A DNA stretch of 64,000 nt from JAXMAR01 sp046350295 (lineage in GTDB: Bacteria; Planctomycetota; Planctomycetia; Gemmatales; Gemmataceae), in assembly GCA_046350295.1 (NCBI GenBank), contig JAXMAR010000003.1, positions 124,001-188,000 of the forward strand, read 5' to 3'. The notes under the pieces were generated by a model, which ran no database searches, had not been told where the DNA came from, and saw only the letters and a list, made by a program, of their open reading frames with translations. This document shows, piece by piece, positions 10,085-18,601 of this stretch. The position numbers and the translations under genes were made by a program. Every line of letters starts with the position of its first letter. Positions within the stretch are counted from its first letter, which is position 1.

Positions 10085-10582
10085 ATGTCCATGTACATCG
10101 GTGAGGCCCTGGTGGGCGACGGCAATGAGATCGCGCACATCGACCTGTTGATCGGCTCCAAGGACGGGCCCGTCGGCCACGCCTTCGCCCATGCGCTCTC
10201 CACCCAGTCGCACGGGCACTCCAACCTGCTCGCCGTCATCACCCCGAACCTGATCTGCAAGCCGGCGACCGTGATGATCACCAAGGTCACCATCAAGGGC
10301 GCCAAGCAGGCCGTGCAGATGTTCGGCCCGGCCCAGGCCGCCGTCGCCCGCGCCATGGCCGACAGCGTCGCCTCCGGCGTCATCCCGGCCAAGGACGCGG
10401 ACAACCTCGTGTGCGTCTGCGGCGTCTTCATCCACTGGGACGCCTCCGACGACAACAAGATTTACCAGTACAACTACGAGGCGACCAAGCTCGCCATCGC
10501 CCGCGCCATGAAGAACGAGCCCAAGATCGAAGAGATCACCGCGAAGAAGGACAAGGAAAAACACCCCTTCTCGCCGAAGTAA
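10085..10582 (+). CDS. fae: Formaldehyde-activating enzyme
   Basis: Condenses formaldehyde with tetrahydromethanopterin to methylene-H4MPT, the entry step of the H4MPT C1 pathway. The 165 residues align by eye with Fae throughout: MYIGEALVGDGNEIAHIDLL at the N-terminus (the His in EIAHIDL is the conserved active-site histidine), GPVGHAFAHALSTQSHGH, LLAVITPNLICKPATVMITK, and the C-terminal VFIHWDASDDNKIYQYNYEA. Cytoplasmic. A strong CTGGAGG precedes the ATG. It is followed 121 bases later by mtdB, the next enzyme of the pathway. H4MPT enzymes are known from planctomycetes as well as methylotrophs and methanogens. Confidence 0.95.
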   Translation: MSMYIGEALVGDGNEIAHIDLLIGSKDGPVGHAFAHALSTQSHGHSNLLAVITPNLICKPATVMITKVTIKGAKQAVQMFGPAQAAVARAMADSVASGVIPAKDADNLVCVCGVFIHWDASDDNKIYQYNYEATKLAIARAMKNEPKIEEITAKKDKEKHPFSPK

Positions 10583-10602
10583 CATCCTTCGCGTTTTTCG
10601 AG

Positions 10603-10684
10603 TGCGGTGGCTCGACCTCGCTCTGGCTGAGACCTCGCCCTTGTTCCGGGCGTCCTCTGCTCCAGAAGGCGTCCAGCCACCGCA
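10603..10684. repeat. Long-range inverted repeat in the fae-mtdB spacer
   Basis: TGCGGTGGCT (10603-10612) and its exact complement AGCCACCGCA (10675-10684) enclose 62 bases. The pairing would fold most of the fae-mtdB spacer into one arm just upstream of the mtdB start. Confidence 0.45.
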
Positions 10685-10703
10685 TTCTCTATTGGGCCCG
10701 GTC

Positions 10704-11567
10704 ATGAAAAAGATCCTCATCCAGATCGACGGCGACCCACAACCAAGCGTCTTCGATCGCGTCGTCGCCGTCGACGCCGGGGCGGACGAGATCTTCAGCC
10801 ACGGCGCCGTCACTCCCGCCCAGGTCCAGAACATCGTCCACGGCGCCATCTTCACGCGCGGCCCGGCCGATCTCAAGAATACGGCGATCTTCGTCGGCGG
10901 CAGCGACGTCGCCCTCGGCGAGCAACTCATGGCCGAGGCGCAAAAGCACATGCTGCCGAAGTTCGGCCTCCGCGTCTCCATCCTCCTTGACGCGAACGGC
11001 GCCAACACCACGGCGGCCGCCGCGGTTCTCGCGGCGCGGAAGCACCTCGATCTGAAGAACACGCGGGCCATCGTCCTCGGCGGCACCGGGCCGGTCGGAC
11101 AGCGCGTGGCGCGACTGCTGGCGAAGGAAGGAGCGGCCGTCCGCGTCGGCTCGCGCCAGGCCACCCGCGCGGCGGCGGTCTGCCAGAAGATCGAAAGCAT
11201 GGTTCCCGGCGCCAGGCTCGAGCCGGTCGGCACATCGAACGCGGCCGACCTGCCGGCAATTCTCAAGGACCAGACGCTCGTCGTGGCCGCGGGCGCCGCC
11301 GGCGTGGTCCTCTTGCCCAAAGATGCGCGAACGGGGTCCAAAACGCTCAAGGTCGCCATCGACTTGAACGCCGTCCCGCCGCTCGGCATCGAAGGCGTCG
11401 ACGCGACCGACAAGGCGAAGGAGCGCGACGGCGTCATCGCCTATGGCGCCCTCGGCGTCGGCGGCACGAAGATGAAGATCCACAAGGCGGCCATCGCGAA
11501 GCTCTTCGAGAGCAACGACCAGGTGATGGACGCGGAGGAAGTGTACGCCCTCGGGCTGACGCTCTGA
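10704..11567 (+). CDS. mtdB: NAD(P)-dependent methylene-H4MPT dehydrogenase
   Basis: Oxidises methylene-H4MPT to methenyl-H4MPT, directly after Fae. 287 residues from the ATG at 10704 (MKKILIQIDGDPQPSVFDRV); an earlier in-frame start would add residues without family character. The nucleotide-binding motif VLGGTGPVGQRVARLLAKEG lies near residue 130, and GSRQATRAAAVC follows beta-strand 2 as expected for dinucleotide recognition. The pattern GVDATDKAKERDGVIAYGA and GGTKMKIHKA is typical for MtdB. No strong Shine-Dalgarno was seen; coupling to fae is likely but the 121-base spacer carries a long inverted repeat. Confidence 0.9.
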   Translation: MKKILIQIDGDPQPSVFDRVVAVDAGADEIFSHGAVTPAQVQNIVHGAIFTRGPADLKNTAIFVGGSDVALGEQLMAEAQKHMLPKFGLRVSILLDANGANTTAAAAVLAARKHLDLKNTRAIVLGGTGPVGQRVARLLAKEGAAVRVGSRQATRAAAVCQKIESMVPGARLEPVGTSNAADLPAILKDQTLVVAAGAAGVVLLPKDARTGSKTLKVAIDLNAVPPLGIEGVDATDKAKERDGVIAYGALGVGGTKMKIHKAAIAKLFESNDQVMDAEEVYALGLTL

Positions 11568-11663
11568 TCGGCTGGGTGGGTCAATCGAGCCGCTTTCCTT
11601 TTGTCCCGGCCCGCGGGAATTGTTAGAGTAGGAAGCGAGTTCCTCTTTCCCGCCTCGCGATCC

Positions 11664-14600
11664 ATGCGCGTTTGCCACCTATCCTTGGCGCTTCTCACGG
11701 CGGCCGTTCTGCTGCCGGGCGGCGCTCCCTGCCAGGAGCGCGTCGATTACCTGAAAGAGATCAAACCGCTCCTGCGCGACAAGTGCTTCGCCTGCCACGG
11801 CGCTCTCAAGCAGAAGTCCAAGCTGCGCCTCGATACCGCCATCCTCGCCAGGAAAGGGGGGAGCGGCGGCCCGGCGATCGTGCCCGGCGCCCCGGAGAAG
11901 AGCCCTCTGATCGAGCGTATCACGGTGACCGATCCCGCCGACCGCATGCCGCCCGAAGGCCCGCCGCTCTCCGCCAAGGACATCGCCAAGCTGCGCGCCT
12001 GGATTGCCCAGGGGGCGACGGCGCCGCCGGATGAACAGCCCGAAGCCGATCCACGCGAGCACTGGGCGTTCCGGCCAGTCAAACGTCCGCCGCTCCCCAA
12101 GGTCAAGGATGCGGCCTGGGCCAGGAACCCGATCGACACCTTCGTCGCCGCCGAGCACGAGAAACGCGGTCTTGTCGCGCGTCCGCCGGCCGACAGGTCG
12201 CTGCTCTTGCGGCGCGTCTATCTCGACCTGATCGGCGTGCCGCCGACGCGGGAGGAATTGAAGGCGTTCCTGGCGGACAAGGACGAGAACGCGTACGAGA
12301 AAGTCGTCGACCGGCTCCTGGCGGACGCGCGCTACGGCGAGCGCTGGGGCCGGCACTGGATGGACGTGTGGCGTTACAGCGACTGGTACGGCCGGCGCAT
12401 GGTCCCCGATGTCTGGAACAGCGCCCCGCAGATCTGGCGCTGGCGCGACTGGATCGTCCGCTCGCTCAACGCCGACAAGAGCTATGGCCGCATGATCGAG
12501 GAGATGCTCGCGGCCGACGAGGTCTGCCCCGAGGACGACGAGGCGACGCTGGCGACCGGCTTCTTGATCCGCAACTGGTACGCCCTGAATCCGAACGACT
12601 GGATGCGCTCCAACGTCGAGCACGTCGGCAAGGCGTTCCTGGGCCTCACGTTCAACTGCGCCCATTGCCACGATCACAAGTACGACCCGATCACGCACGA
12701 GGACTATTTCCACTTCCGCGCCTGGTTCGAGACGATCGGCATCCGCCAGGACCGCATGCCGGGCGAGGCCGATCCGGGACCGTTCGAGGAGTACAACTAC
12801 AGCACGCTGCGTAAGATCGTGCGTCTTGGGGCGGTGCGGATCTTCGACAAGAACCCGGAGGCGCCGACCTGGTTCTACACGGGGGGCGACGAGCGCAACC
12901 GCGTGAAGGAGAAGGGATCGATCCGGCCCGGTTTGCCGGCGTTCCTCGGGAAGGCGCCGGAGGTGAAGGCGGTGGCGCTACCGCCGCGGGCGTTCTACCC
13001 GGCGCTGGCGCCGGGGCTGCGTGCGACGCTGATTAAGGAACGGGAGGCGGCCATCGTCCAGGCGGAGATCGAGGCGAAGACGGCGCGCGACGAGGCGGCG
13101 AAAACGCTGCCGGGGTTGCAAGCGCAGCTCGCCAAGGCGCGGGCGGAGCTGGAAAAGGCCCGCGCGGAGGGGAAGGCCGGGCCATCGCTGGCGCTGGCGG
13201 GCAAGCAATCGCTCCTCTTCGACGCGACGACCGGCCGGCGCGCCTTGCACAACAACCTGTCCGGCCTGACGAAGCTGGAAGAAGGCACGGTCATCCGCTT
13301 CGAGCTGCGCATCCTCAAGGACGCGCATTTCAACTTCCAGCTGCTTCGCGACCTCGGCAAAGGCCTCACGGCGGGGTATGTCGCCTTCGACAAGGGACGG
13401 ATCCTCTCGTACCGGCCCGGCTCGTTCACGGAGTTCGAGGCGGGGCGCTATGACCTCGGCTCCGGCGACGATCGCTTCGAGCTCGTCCTCATCATCGAGC
13501 CGAAGGCCGATCGGTGTCTGGTCAGCGTCAAGGCGCGCAAGAGTGGAAAGATCCTGACCGAGCGGACGCCGGTCGCGCTCAACGGCTGGAACCCCGTCGG
13601 CAACCCCGCGCAGCCGATCTTCCTCGACGCGCATGCGGGCAGCGTGGCCCTGGTGGACGATCTCGCCGTGCTGGCGCCGGCGGGCGCTCCGCTGATCCGC
13701 TTTGATTTCGAGGCGCCAAAGTATGTCGAGGGACGCGACATCGTCGGCATTGACGGCTGGGGGACCTCGTCGTTTAGCTTGCCGCCGGCGACATCGATGA
13801 TCGCAGCTGCGGCGCCCTCGCCCGGGACGCGCGACGCCGAGCAGAAGGTCAAGCTGGCGTGGGCGGCGTTCGAAGCGGTGGGGCTCAAGGAGAAAGCGGC
13901 GGCGGCGCGGAAGGGGGCGGCGGACGCGAGTCTGGCGAGTCTTCAGGCGCGCTTGGCGGCGGAGGAGGCGAAGGTCGGCGCCACGGTGGGCGATGTCAAG
14001 AAGCTCGGGGCAGCCGCTGCCCAGGCTGCCCGCGGCGCCGATGTGAAGGCGGCGGAAGCGGCGATCCTGGCCGGGGAGCAGGCGCTGGCCGCGGCGGAGT
14101 CGGCCGGCGCTGCGGCGCGCGCCAAGCTGATCGACGCCGCTTCGAAGCAGCTTGCCGCGGCGCGAACGCAACTGGAGAAAGCGAACGCCGCACTGAAAGC
14201 GCCGCTCGGACCGTATGCGCCGCTGGGCCCCGTCTACCCCAAGACCAGCACCGGCCGGCGCAGGGCCCTCGCCGAGTGGATCGCCGACCCGGCCAACCCG
14301 CTGACGGCCCGTGTCGCCGTCAACCACATCTGGATGCGCCACCTCCACGCGCCTCTCGTGGCCAGCGTCTACGACTTCGGCCGCAACGGCGCGAGGCCGA
14401 CGCACCCCGAACTCCTCGACTGGCTCGCCGCGGAGTTCATGGACCCGACCACGTTTAGCGGCGACTCGAAGAGTCGCCCCGGCCCGTGGTCCATGAAGCA
14501 CATCCATCGTCTCATCGTGACCAGCCAGACGTATCGCATGGCGTCGTCGCAAGGCCCCGCGAAGGAGAACGCGGCGCGCGACCCGGAGAACAAGTATCTC

Positions 14601-15128
14601 TGGCGCATGAACGTCGGCCGGATGGAGGCGGAGGTGGTGCGCGACAGCCTGCTGCACGTCGCCGGGCTGCTCGATTTCACGATGGGCGGCCAGGAGCTGG
14701 AAAACAGCGAGGCGCTGAAGACGAGGCGCCGCAGTCTCTACTACAGCAGCCATCCGGAGGGGAACGGCAAGGGCCCGCTGGGGGAGTTGTTCGACGCTCC
14801 CGACCCGGGCGAATGCTACCGCCGCACCCGCACGGTGATGCCGCAGCAGGCGCTCGCGCTCACCAACAGCGACATGGTCCACGAGGTGAGCGCCAAGCTG
14901 GCCGAGAAGCTGTGGACGCGGCTGACGGAGGAGGAGCGGAAGGCGCCGCGGGCGTTTGTCCAGGCGGCGTTCGAGAGTGTGCTGTCACGCTCCCCCTCGA
15001 CTTCCGAGATGGAGATCTGCGCGGAGTTCCTGCGTTCAGAAGTGACGACGCCCGATGGAGCCGTCCGCAATCGGGAAAGCTTGGTGCGGTCGTTGTTGAA
15101 CCATAACGATTTCATCAACGTTCGCTGA
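11664..15128 (+). CDS. Planctomycete cytochrome c with DUF1549 and DUF1553 (PSCyt1-PSCyt2-PSD1)
   Basis: 1154 residues from the ATG at 11664, which gives a signal peptide (MRVCHLSLALLTAAVLLPGG). A PSCyt1 heme domain follows with CFACH at 41-45. DUF1549 spans about 155-365 and contains a second heme-type motif in FNCAHCHDHKYDPI. Residues about 505-690 look like a LamG/concanavalin insertion, followed by an Ala/Lys/Glu coiled coil at about 715-845 and DUF1553 to the end (GRRRALAEWIADPANPLTAR, RMEAEVVRDSLLHVAGLLD, RTVMPQQALALTNSDMVHE). Function in the family is unproven; a role in periplasmic sulfated-polysaccharide degradation has been suggested. The usual DUF1501 partner gene is not next to it. 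Confidence 0.92.
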   Translation: MRVCHLSLALLTAAVLLPGGAPCQERVDYLKEIKPLLRDKCFACHGALKQKSKLRLDTAILARKGGSGGPAIVPGAPEKSPLIERITVTDPADRMPPEGPPLSAKDIAKLRAWIAQGATAPPDEQPEADPREHWAFRPVKRPPLPKVKDAAWARNPIDTFVAAEHEKRGLVARPPADRSLLLRRVYLDLIGVPPTREELKAFLADKDENAYEKVVDRLLADARYGERWGRHWMDVWRYSDWYGRRMVPDVWNSAPQIWRWRDWIVRSLNADKSYGRMIEEMLAADEVCPEDDEATLATGFLIRNWYALNPNDWMRSNVEHVGKAFLGLTFNCAHCHDHKYDPITHEDYFHFRAWFETIGIRQDRMPGEADPGPFEEYNYSTLRKIVRLGAVRIFDKNPEAPTWFYTGGDERNRVKEKGSIRPGLPAFLGKAPEVKAVALPPRAFYPALAPGLRATLIKEREAAIVQAEIEAKTARDEAAKTLPGLQAQLAKARAELEKARAEGKAGPSLALAGKQSLLFDATTGRRALHNNLSGLTKLEEGTVIRFELRILKDAHFNFQLLRDLGKGLTAGYVAFDKGRILSYRPGSFTEFEAGRYDLGSGDDRFELVLIIEPKADRCLVSVKARKSGKILTERTPVALNGWNPVGNPAQPIFLDAHAGSVALVDDLAVLAPAGAPLIRFDFEAPKYVEGRDIVGIDGWGTSSFSLPPATSMIAAAAPSPGTRDAEQKVKLAWAAFEAVGLKEKAAAARKGAADASLASLQARLAAEEAKVGATVGDVKKLGAAAAQAARGADVKAAEAAILAGEQALAAAESAGAAARAKLIDAASKQLAAARTQLEKANAALKAPLGPYAPLGPVYPKTSTGRRRALAEWIADPANPLTARVAVNHIWMRHLHAPLVASVYDFGRNGARPTHPELLDWLAAEFMDPTTFSGDSKSRPGPWSMKHIHRLIVTSQTYRMASSQGPAKENAARDPENKYLWRMNVGRMEAEVVRDSLLHVAGLLDFTMGGQELENSEALKTRRRSLYYSSHPEGNGKGPLGELFDAPDPGECYRRTRTVMPQQALALTNSDMVHEVSAKLAEKLWTRLTEEERKAPRAFVQAAFESVLSRSPSTSEMEICAEFLRSEVTTPDGAVRNRESLVRSLLNHNDFINVR

Positions 15129-15300
15129 AGAAGGCGCCATGTTGCGCCCGCGTTCGCTTCTCGCCTCGCAGCTCGTCGGCTTGGCCTGCGGGCTCTGCTC
15201 GAGCGGGGGGATGTGGTCATTCAGACCATCCCGCCCAGGCACTACTTGCACGGCAGCTTCGAAACCGATTTCAAGAGCATGAAAAAGCCGCTCGTCCTAT

Positions 15301-16815
15301 TCACTCCAGCGGTAGCTTCGTCACCTTGTACTCGTGCCCGCGCTTGCGCAGCACCGCCGCGTGCAGCAAGAGATCGCCCGGCACGAGGTTGCCGAAGTGG
15401 CCGACGTTGTAGTTCGTCCGGCCCGGCGTCATGCGGTCGAGGACGTCCATGCCCTTGAGGACGCGGCCGAAGACGGTGAAGTGGCCGTCCATGCGTGGCT
15501 CGGGGATGAGGTTGATGAAGAACTGGGAGCCGGCGCTCGGGTTCTTGACCATGCACAGCGAGCCGCGGAAGTGCTTGCGGGCGCCGTCGCGTTTCATTTC
15601 GTCGGGGATGAAGTAGCCGGGGGTTCCCGTGCCGTCGCTTTCGGCGTCCTTGGCTTCGAAGTCGCCGCCGGCGACGAGGGTGGCGGCCTGGGCCAGGTAG
15701 AAGCGGGTGTTGTCGAACTTCTTGGCCTCGACCAGGCTGAGGAAATTGGCGACGGTGTTGGGGGCCACGTCCTCGAACAGCTCCAGCAAAACTTCCCCTT
15801 TGCCGGTCGACTCGATCTCCCCCTTGAGGAAGGCGCCCTTGGCGTCGCGCTTGAAGCGGCGGTGCTCGACCAGGAGGCGGACGCGCGGGTTGTTGTCCGC
15901 CTTGGCGTCGGCGCCGCGCGCTTTGAGCTCCATCTGGAGGCGGATGAAGCCCTCCTCGGCGCGGCCCATCGTTTTCCTGGCCCAGTCGGGGAGGTCCTTG
16001 GGGAAGGCTTCGTTCAGCTCGTCGATGATCTTCTCGTAGCGCTCGGTCGCCTCGGCGGCTTGCTTGAAGGCGTTGAAGACGTATTCGTCCTTGCCGTCTT
16101 TGCGGACGGCCTGGTGGGCGACCTCATAGGCCTCGTCGAAGCGGTTGGCCTCGATGAGCGTGCGCGCCTTGCTGGCCAAAAGACGTGGCCGGTCGAGGCC
16201 TTTCTTGAGGGCGCCATCCAGGTAGGGGAGGATGATCTCCGGCTCGCCGCCGATGAAGATGAGCAGCTCGCCGGTGATCCATTCGGGGACGGGGTCCTTG
16301 GGCCGGGTCGAGCGTGCGGCCTTCACCTCGTCCTGAAAAACAGCGAGGTCGCGGTCGAGGCGGGCCTCGAGATCGGTGTGTTCCTTGATCGCCGCCTTGA
16401 GGAGCGGGCCCGCCAGCTTCTCGCGCATGGCCCGGTCGCGGATGTCGCGGAGGCGGTCCCGGGCCTTGATCATCTCGCCGAGCTTGCTCTCCAGCTCGGC
16501 ATTGGTCAGGTCCTTCTTCCCCTCGCTGTGGCCGTCTTCCTTCCCGAAGTCTTCCAGGAAGCTGCCTTTCTTGCGCGGAGGGGGAAGGACCTCCTTCGGC
16601 GTGGGGGCTTCCATTTCCGTGGGCTCGGCGCTCGGGGGCGGCTTGGTCTTGGCGAGGCTCGGCCCGACGTCCTCGCGCCCCTTGCCCGCCCAGGGACGGA
16701 TGACAAAGACCAGAACCGCTCCGGCGCCAACCAGGAGAAGCGCGAAGAGGAGAGCGCCGGGGGAGGGGCCGCGCCGGGGGGCGACGCTGTCGTTGTCGTT
16801 CGTGTTCAGACTCAT
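15301..16815 (-). CDS. Membrane-anchored cyclophilin-type peptidyl-prolyl isomerase
   Basis: 504 residues. An N-terminal cytoplasmic tail is followed by one membrane segment at about 19-40 (ALLFALLLVGAGAVLVFVI), a Pro/Lys-rich linker, a helical middle part (residues about 90-310) with TPR-like character, and a C-terminal cyclophilin domain from about 325 (KGEVLLELFEDVAPNTVANF, FHRGSLCMVKNPSAGSQFF-like block, FTVFGRVLKGMDVLDRM). The enzyme would help fold proteins outside the cytoplasm. Convergent with the DUF1549 gene. The palindrome at 16883-16897 lies upstream of its start. Confidence 0.88.
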   Translation of the reverse strand: MSLNTNDNDSVAPRRGPSPGALLFALLLVGAGAVLVFVIRPWAGKGREDVGPSLAKTKPPPSAEPTEMEAPTPKEVLPPPRKKGSFLEDFGKEDGHSEGKKDLTNAELESKLGEMIKARDRLRDIRDRAMREKLAGPLLKAAIKEHTDLEARLDRDLAVFQDEVKAARSTRPKDPVPEWITGELLIFIGGEPEIILPYLDGALKKGLDRPRLLASKARTLIEANRFDEAYEVAHQAVRKDGKDEYVFNAFKQAAEATERYEKIIDELNEAFPKDLPDWARKTMGRAEEGFIRLQMELKARGADAKADNNPRVRLLVEHRRFKRDAKGAFLKGEIESTGKGEVLLELFEDVAPNTVANFLSLVEAKKFDNTRFYLAQAATLVAGGDFEAKDAESDGTGTPGYFIPDEMKRDGARKHFRGSLCMVKNPSAGSQFFINLIPEPRMDGHFTVFGRVLKGMDVLDRMTPGRTNYNVGHFGNLVPGDLLLHAAVLRKRGHEYKVTKLPLE

Positions 16816-16882
16816 GCGAAGGCGCCTGCAAGGAGGGAGGGTTTCGGTTCAGGATACCAGGCGACGCCGGAGGGGACACTAC

Positions 16883-16897
16883 CTTTGCGTCGCAAAG
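16883..16897. promoter_or_regulatory. 15-base palindrome, possible operator
   Basis: CTTTGCG-t-CGCAAAG is perfect apart from its central base. It lies about 70 bases upstream of the cyclophilin start. The same 11-base core TTGCGTCGCAA occurs at 48695-48705, upstream of murB. Confidence 0.35.
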
Positions 16898-17082
16898 TTC
16901 CTGGGCGCCAAAAACTTCACTAGACATGAACTGGGCGACAAATTAGAGTAAATGAAGAAAAAACGTGAAAACCTGGGGCCAGGCCCCCTTATGACGCCTT
17001 GAGGCCGTCGGCTCGATCAAGCTCGCCGATCCGCCTCGCACGCCCCACCCTAACTTCGCATGCATACTCTTTGGAGGCACGA

Positions 17083-18321
17083 TTGACTGCTGTAGCCATG
17101 GAAGCCCCTAGCGGTTTCCAGACCTTGAACCTCTCCTCTTCCGTCCTGTCTGCCGTCGCCCGAGCGGGCTATCGCGAACCGACGCCGATCCAAGCTGCCC
17201 TCATCCCCGAAGCCGTTCAAGGCATCGACGTTTGCGGCCAGGCCCAAACCGGAACCGGAAAAACCGCCGCTTTTCTCCTGCCCTTCTTCCACTCCTGGAA
17301 GGCGAGCAACGAGCCGGGCCCGCAGGCCATCGTGCTGGCGCCGACGCGCGAGCTGGTGGTGCAGGTGGCCCAGGAAGCGGAAAAACTCAGCCCGAGCAAG
17401 CATTTCCGCACGCTCGCCGTCTACGGCGGCCAGCGCCTCGGCGGCCAGATCCGCGACTTGAAGCAGGGAGTCAACCTCGTCGTCGGCACGCCGGGCCGCT
17501 TCCTCGACCATCTGGCGCGCGGCACGCTGGTCCTCAATCGCGTCCGCTACGTCGTCCTTGACGAAGCCGACCGCATGCTGGACATCGGCTTTCGCCCCGA
17601 CATCGAGCGCATCCTGCGCCGCTGCCCGCAAGAGCGGCAGACGTTGCTCCTGTCCGCGACCATGCCCGATCCGGTGCTCCGCCTCGCCCAGCGCTACATG
17701 GTGGACCCCGTTCAGATCAACCTCTCCCCCGACCGCATCACCGTCGACCGCATCAAGCAGACCTACATCACCGTTGACGAAGACCGCAAGTTCGAGCTGC
17801 TGATTCACGTTCTGAAGCGCGAGCGGCCGCGGCAGTGCATCATCTTCTGCGCCCGCAAGCGCGGCGCCGACAAGCTGTTCGCCCGCCTGCGCACCGCGAC
17901 GCGCCGCGCCGCCGTCATGCACGGCGATTTGCAGCAAAACGTCCGCAACCGCATCATGCAGGCCTTCCGCGACGGCAAGATCGCCTTCCTCGTCGCCACC
18001 GACGTGGTCGGTCGCGGTATCGACGTCACCGGCATCTCCCACATCATCAACTACGACCTGCCCGAAGACCCGGAGAACTACGTCCATCGCATCGGCCGCA
18101 CCGGCCGCATGGGCGCCGACGGCGTGGCCATCGCCTTCGTCACCCGCGAGCAGGGGGAAGAGCTCAATCGCATCGAAGGTTTCATCAACCACCAGCTCGG
18201 GCAGGATTCCGTGGCTGGATTCGAAGCGGCCCGGCCCGTCGTGGCCGAGGAAGAGAAGCCGCGGGAAACGCTTCCGGTCTTCGGTTCCAAGCGAGTGCGG
18301 CGCTACAGCCGGCGCCTCTAA
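17083..18321 (+). CDS. DEAD-box RNA helicase
   Basis: ATP-dependent RNA unwinding, likely in rRNA maturation or mRNA decay. The motifs appear in order: Q motif FQTLNLSSSVLSAVARAGYR, Walker A AQTGTGKTA, PTREL, TPGRFLDH, DEAD in VLDEADRMLDIGF, SAT, and the C-terminal VATDVVGRGIDV and HRIGRTGRMG. The start is probably the TTG at 17083: GGAGG lies exactly five bases before it, whereas the ATG at 17098 is 20 bases from that site. 412 residues with a short basic tail (KRVRRYSRRL), so close to the minimal RhlE-like type. Followed by a strong terminator. Confidence 0.93.
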   Translation: MTAVAMEAPSGFQTLNLSSSVLSAVARAGYREPTPIQAALIPEAVQGIDVCGQAQTGTGKTAAFLLPFFHSWKASNEPGPQAIVLAPTRELVVQVAQEAEKLSPSKHFRTLAVYGGQRLGGQIRDLKQGVNLVVGTPGRFLDHLARGTLVLNRVRYVVLDEADRMLDIGFRPDIERILRRCPQERQTLLLSATMPDPVLRLAQRYMVDPVQINLSPDRITVDRIKQTYITVDEDRKFELLIHVLKRERPRQCIIFCARKRGADKLFARLRTATRRAAVMHGDLQQNVRNRIMQAFRDGKIAFLVATDVVGRGIDVTGISHIINYDLPEDPENYVHRIGRTGRMGADGVAIAFVTREQGEELNRIEGFINHQLGQDSVAGFEAARPVVAEEEKPRETLPVFGSKRVRRYSRRL

Positions 18322-18338
18322 TCCCGTCCTTGCCACGT

Positions 18339-18369
18339 AGGGTGCGTGAAACGCACCCTCATTTTTTTT
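18339..18369 (+). terminator. Rho-independent terminator of the helicase gene
   Basis: Perfect nine-base stem AGGGTGCGT / ACGCACCCT around a GAA loop, followed by a run of eight T (18362-18369). It begins 18 bases after the helicase stop. Confidence 0.93.
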
Positions 18370-18455
18370 CGGGACCTCTCCCGTAAGCCGCCCCGCCGCA
18401 AAGTCGAGCGTCCCAGGCGTCACATTGGACTTTGCCGAATTTACCCATATTGCCT

Positions 18456-18497
18456 TTGACACCGGATACCCCCTTTTTTATCTTTAGGAGGGTATCC
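18456..18497 (+). promoter_or_regulatory. Promoter with overlapping inverted repeat for the Cys-rich protein gene
   Basis: TTGACA (18456-18461), 17-base spacer, TATCTT (18479-18484). The arms GGATACCC (18464-18471) and GGGTATCC (18490-18497) are exact complements and straddle the -10. A regulator bound there, or a DNA/RNA hairpin, would block initiation. The regulated gene starts at 18602. Confidence 0.6.
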
Positions 18498-18601
18498 CCG
18501 TATCTCCTGCTCATCTTGCCTATTGTGAACCCAGCGATAGGAGTCGGCGCGGGCGGGCGCCCGGGCCGAGGGGTGGTTCAACAGCTCGAGGAGGCTGCAC
18601 G

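Noticed and set aside
15129..15300. Short frame with IQTIPPRHYLHGSFETDF between the DUF1549 and cyclophilin genes
   Set aside because: It looks protein-like for about 30 residues but lacks a ribosome site, then runs into the antisense of the cyclophilin gene.
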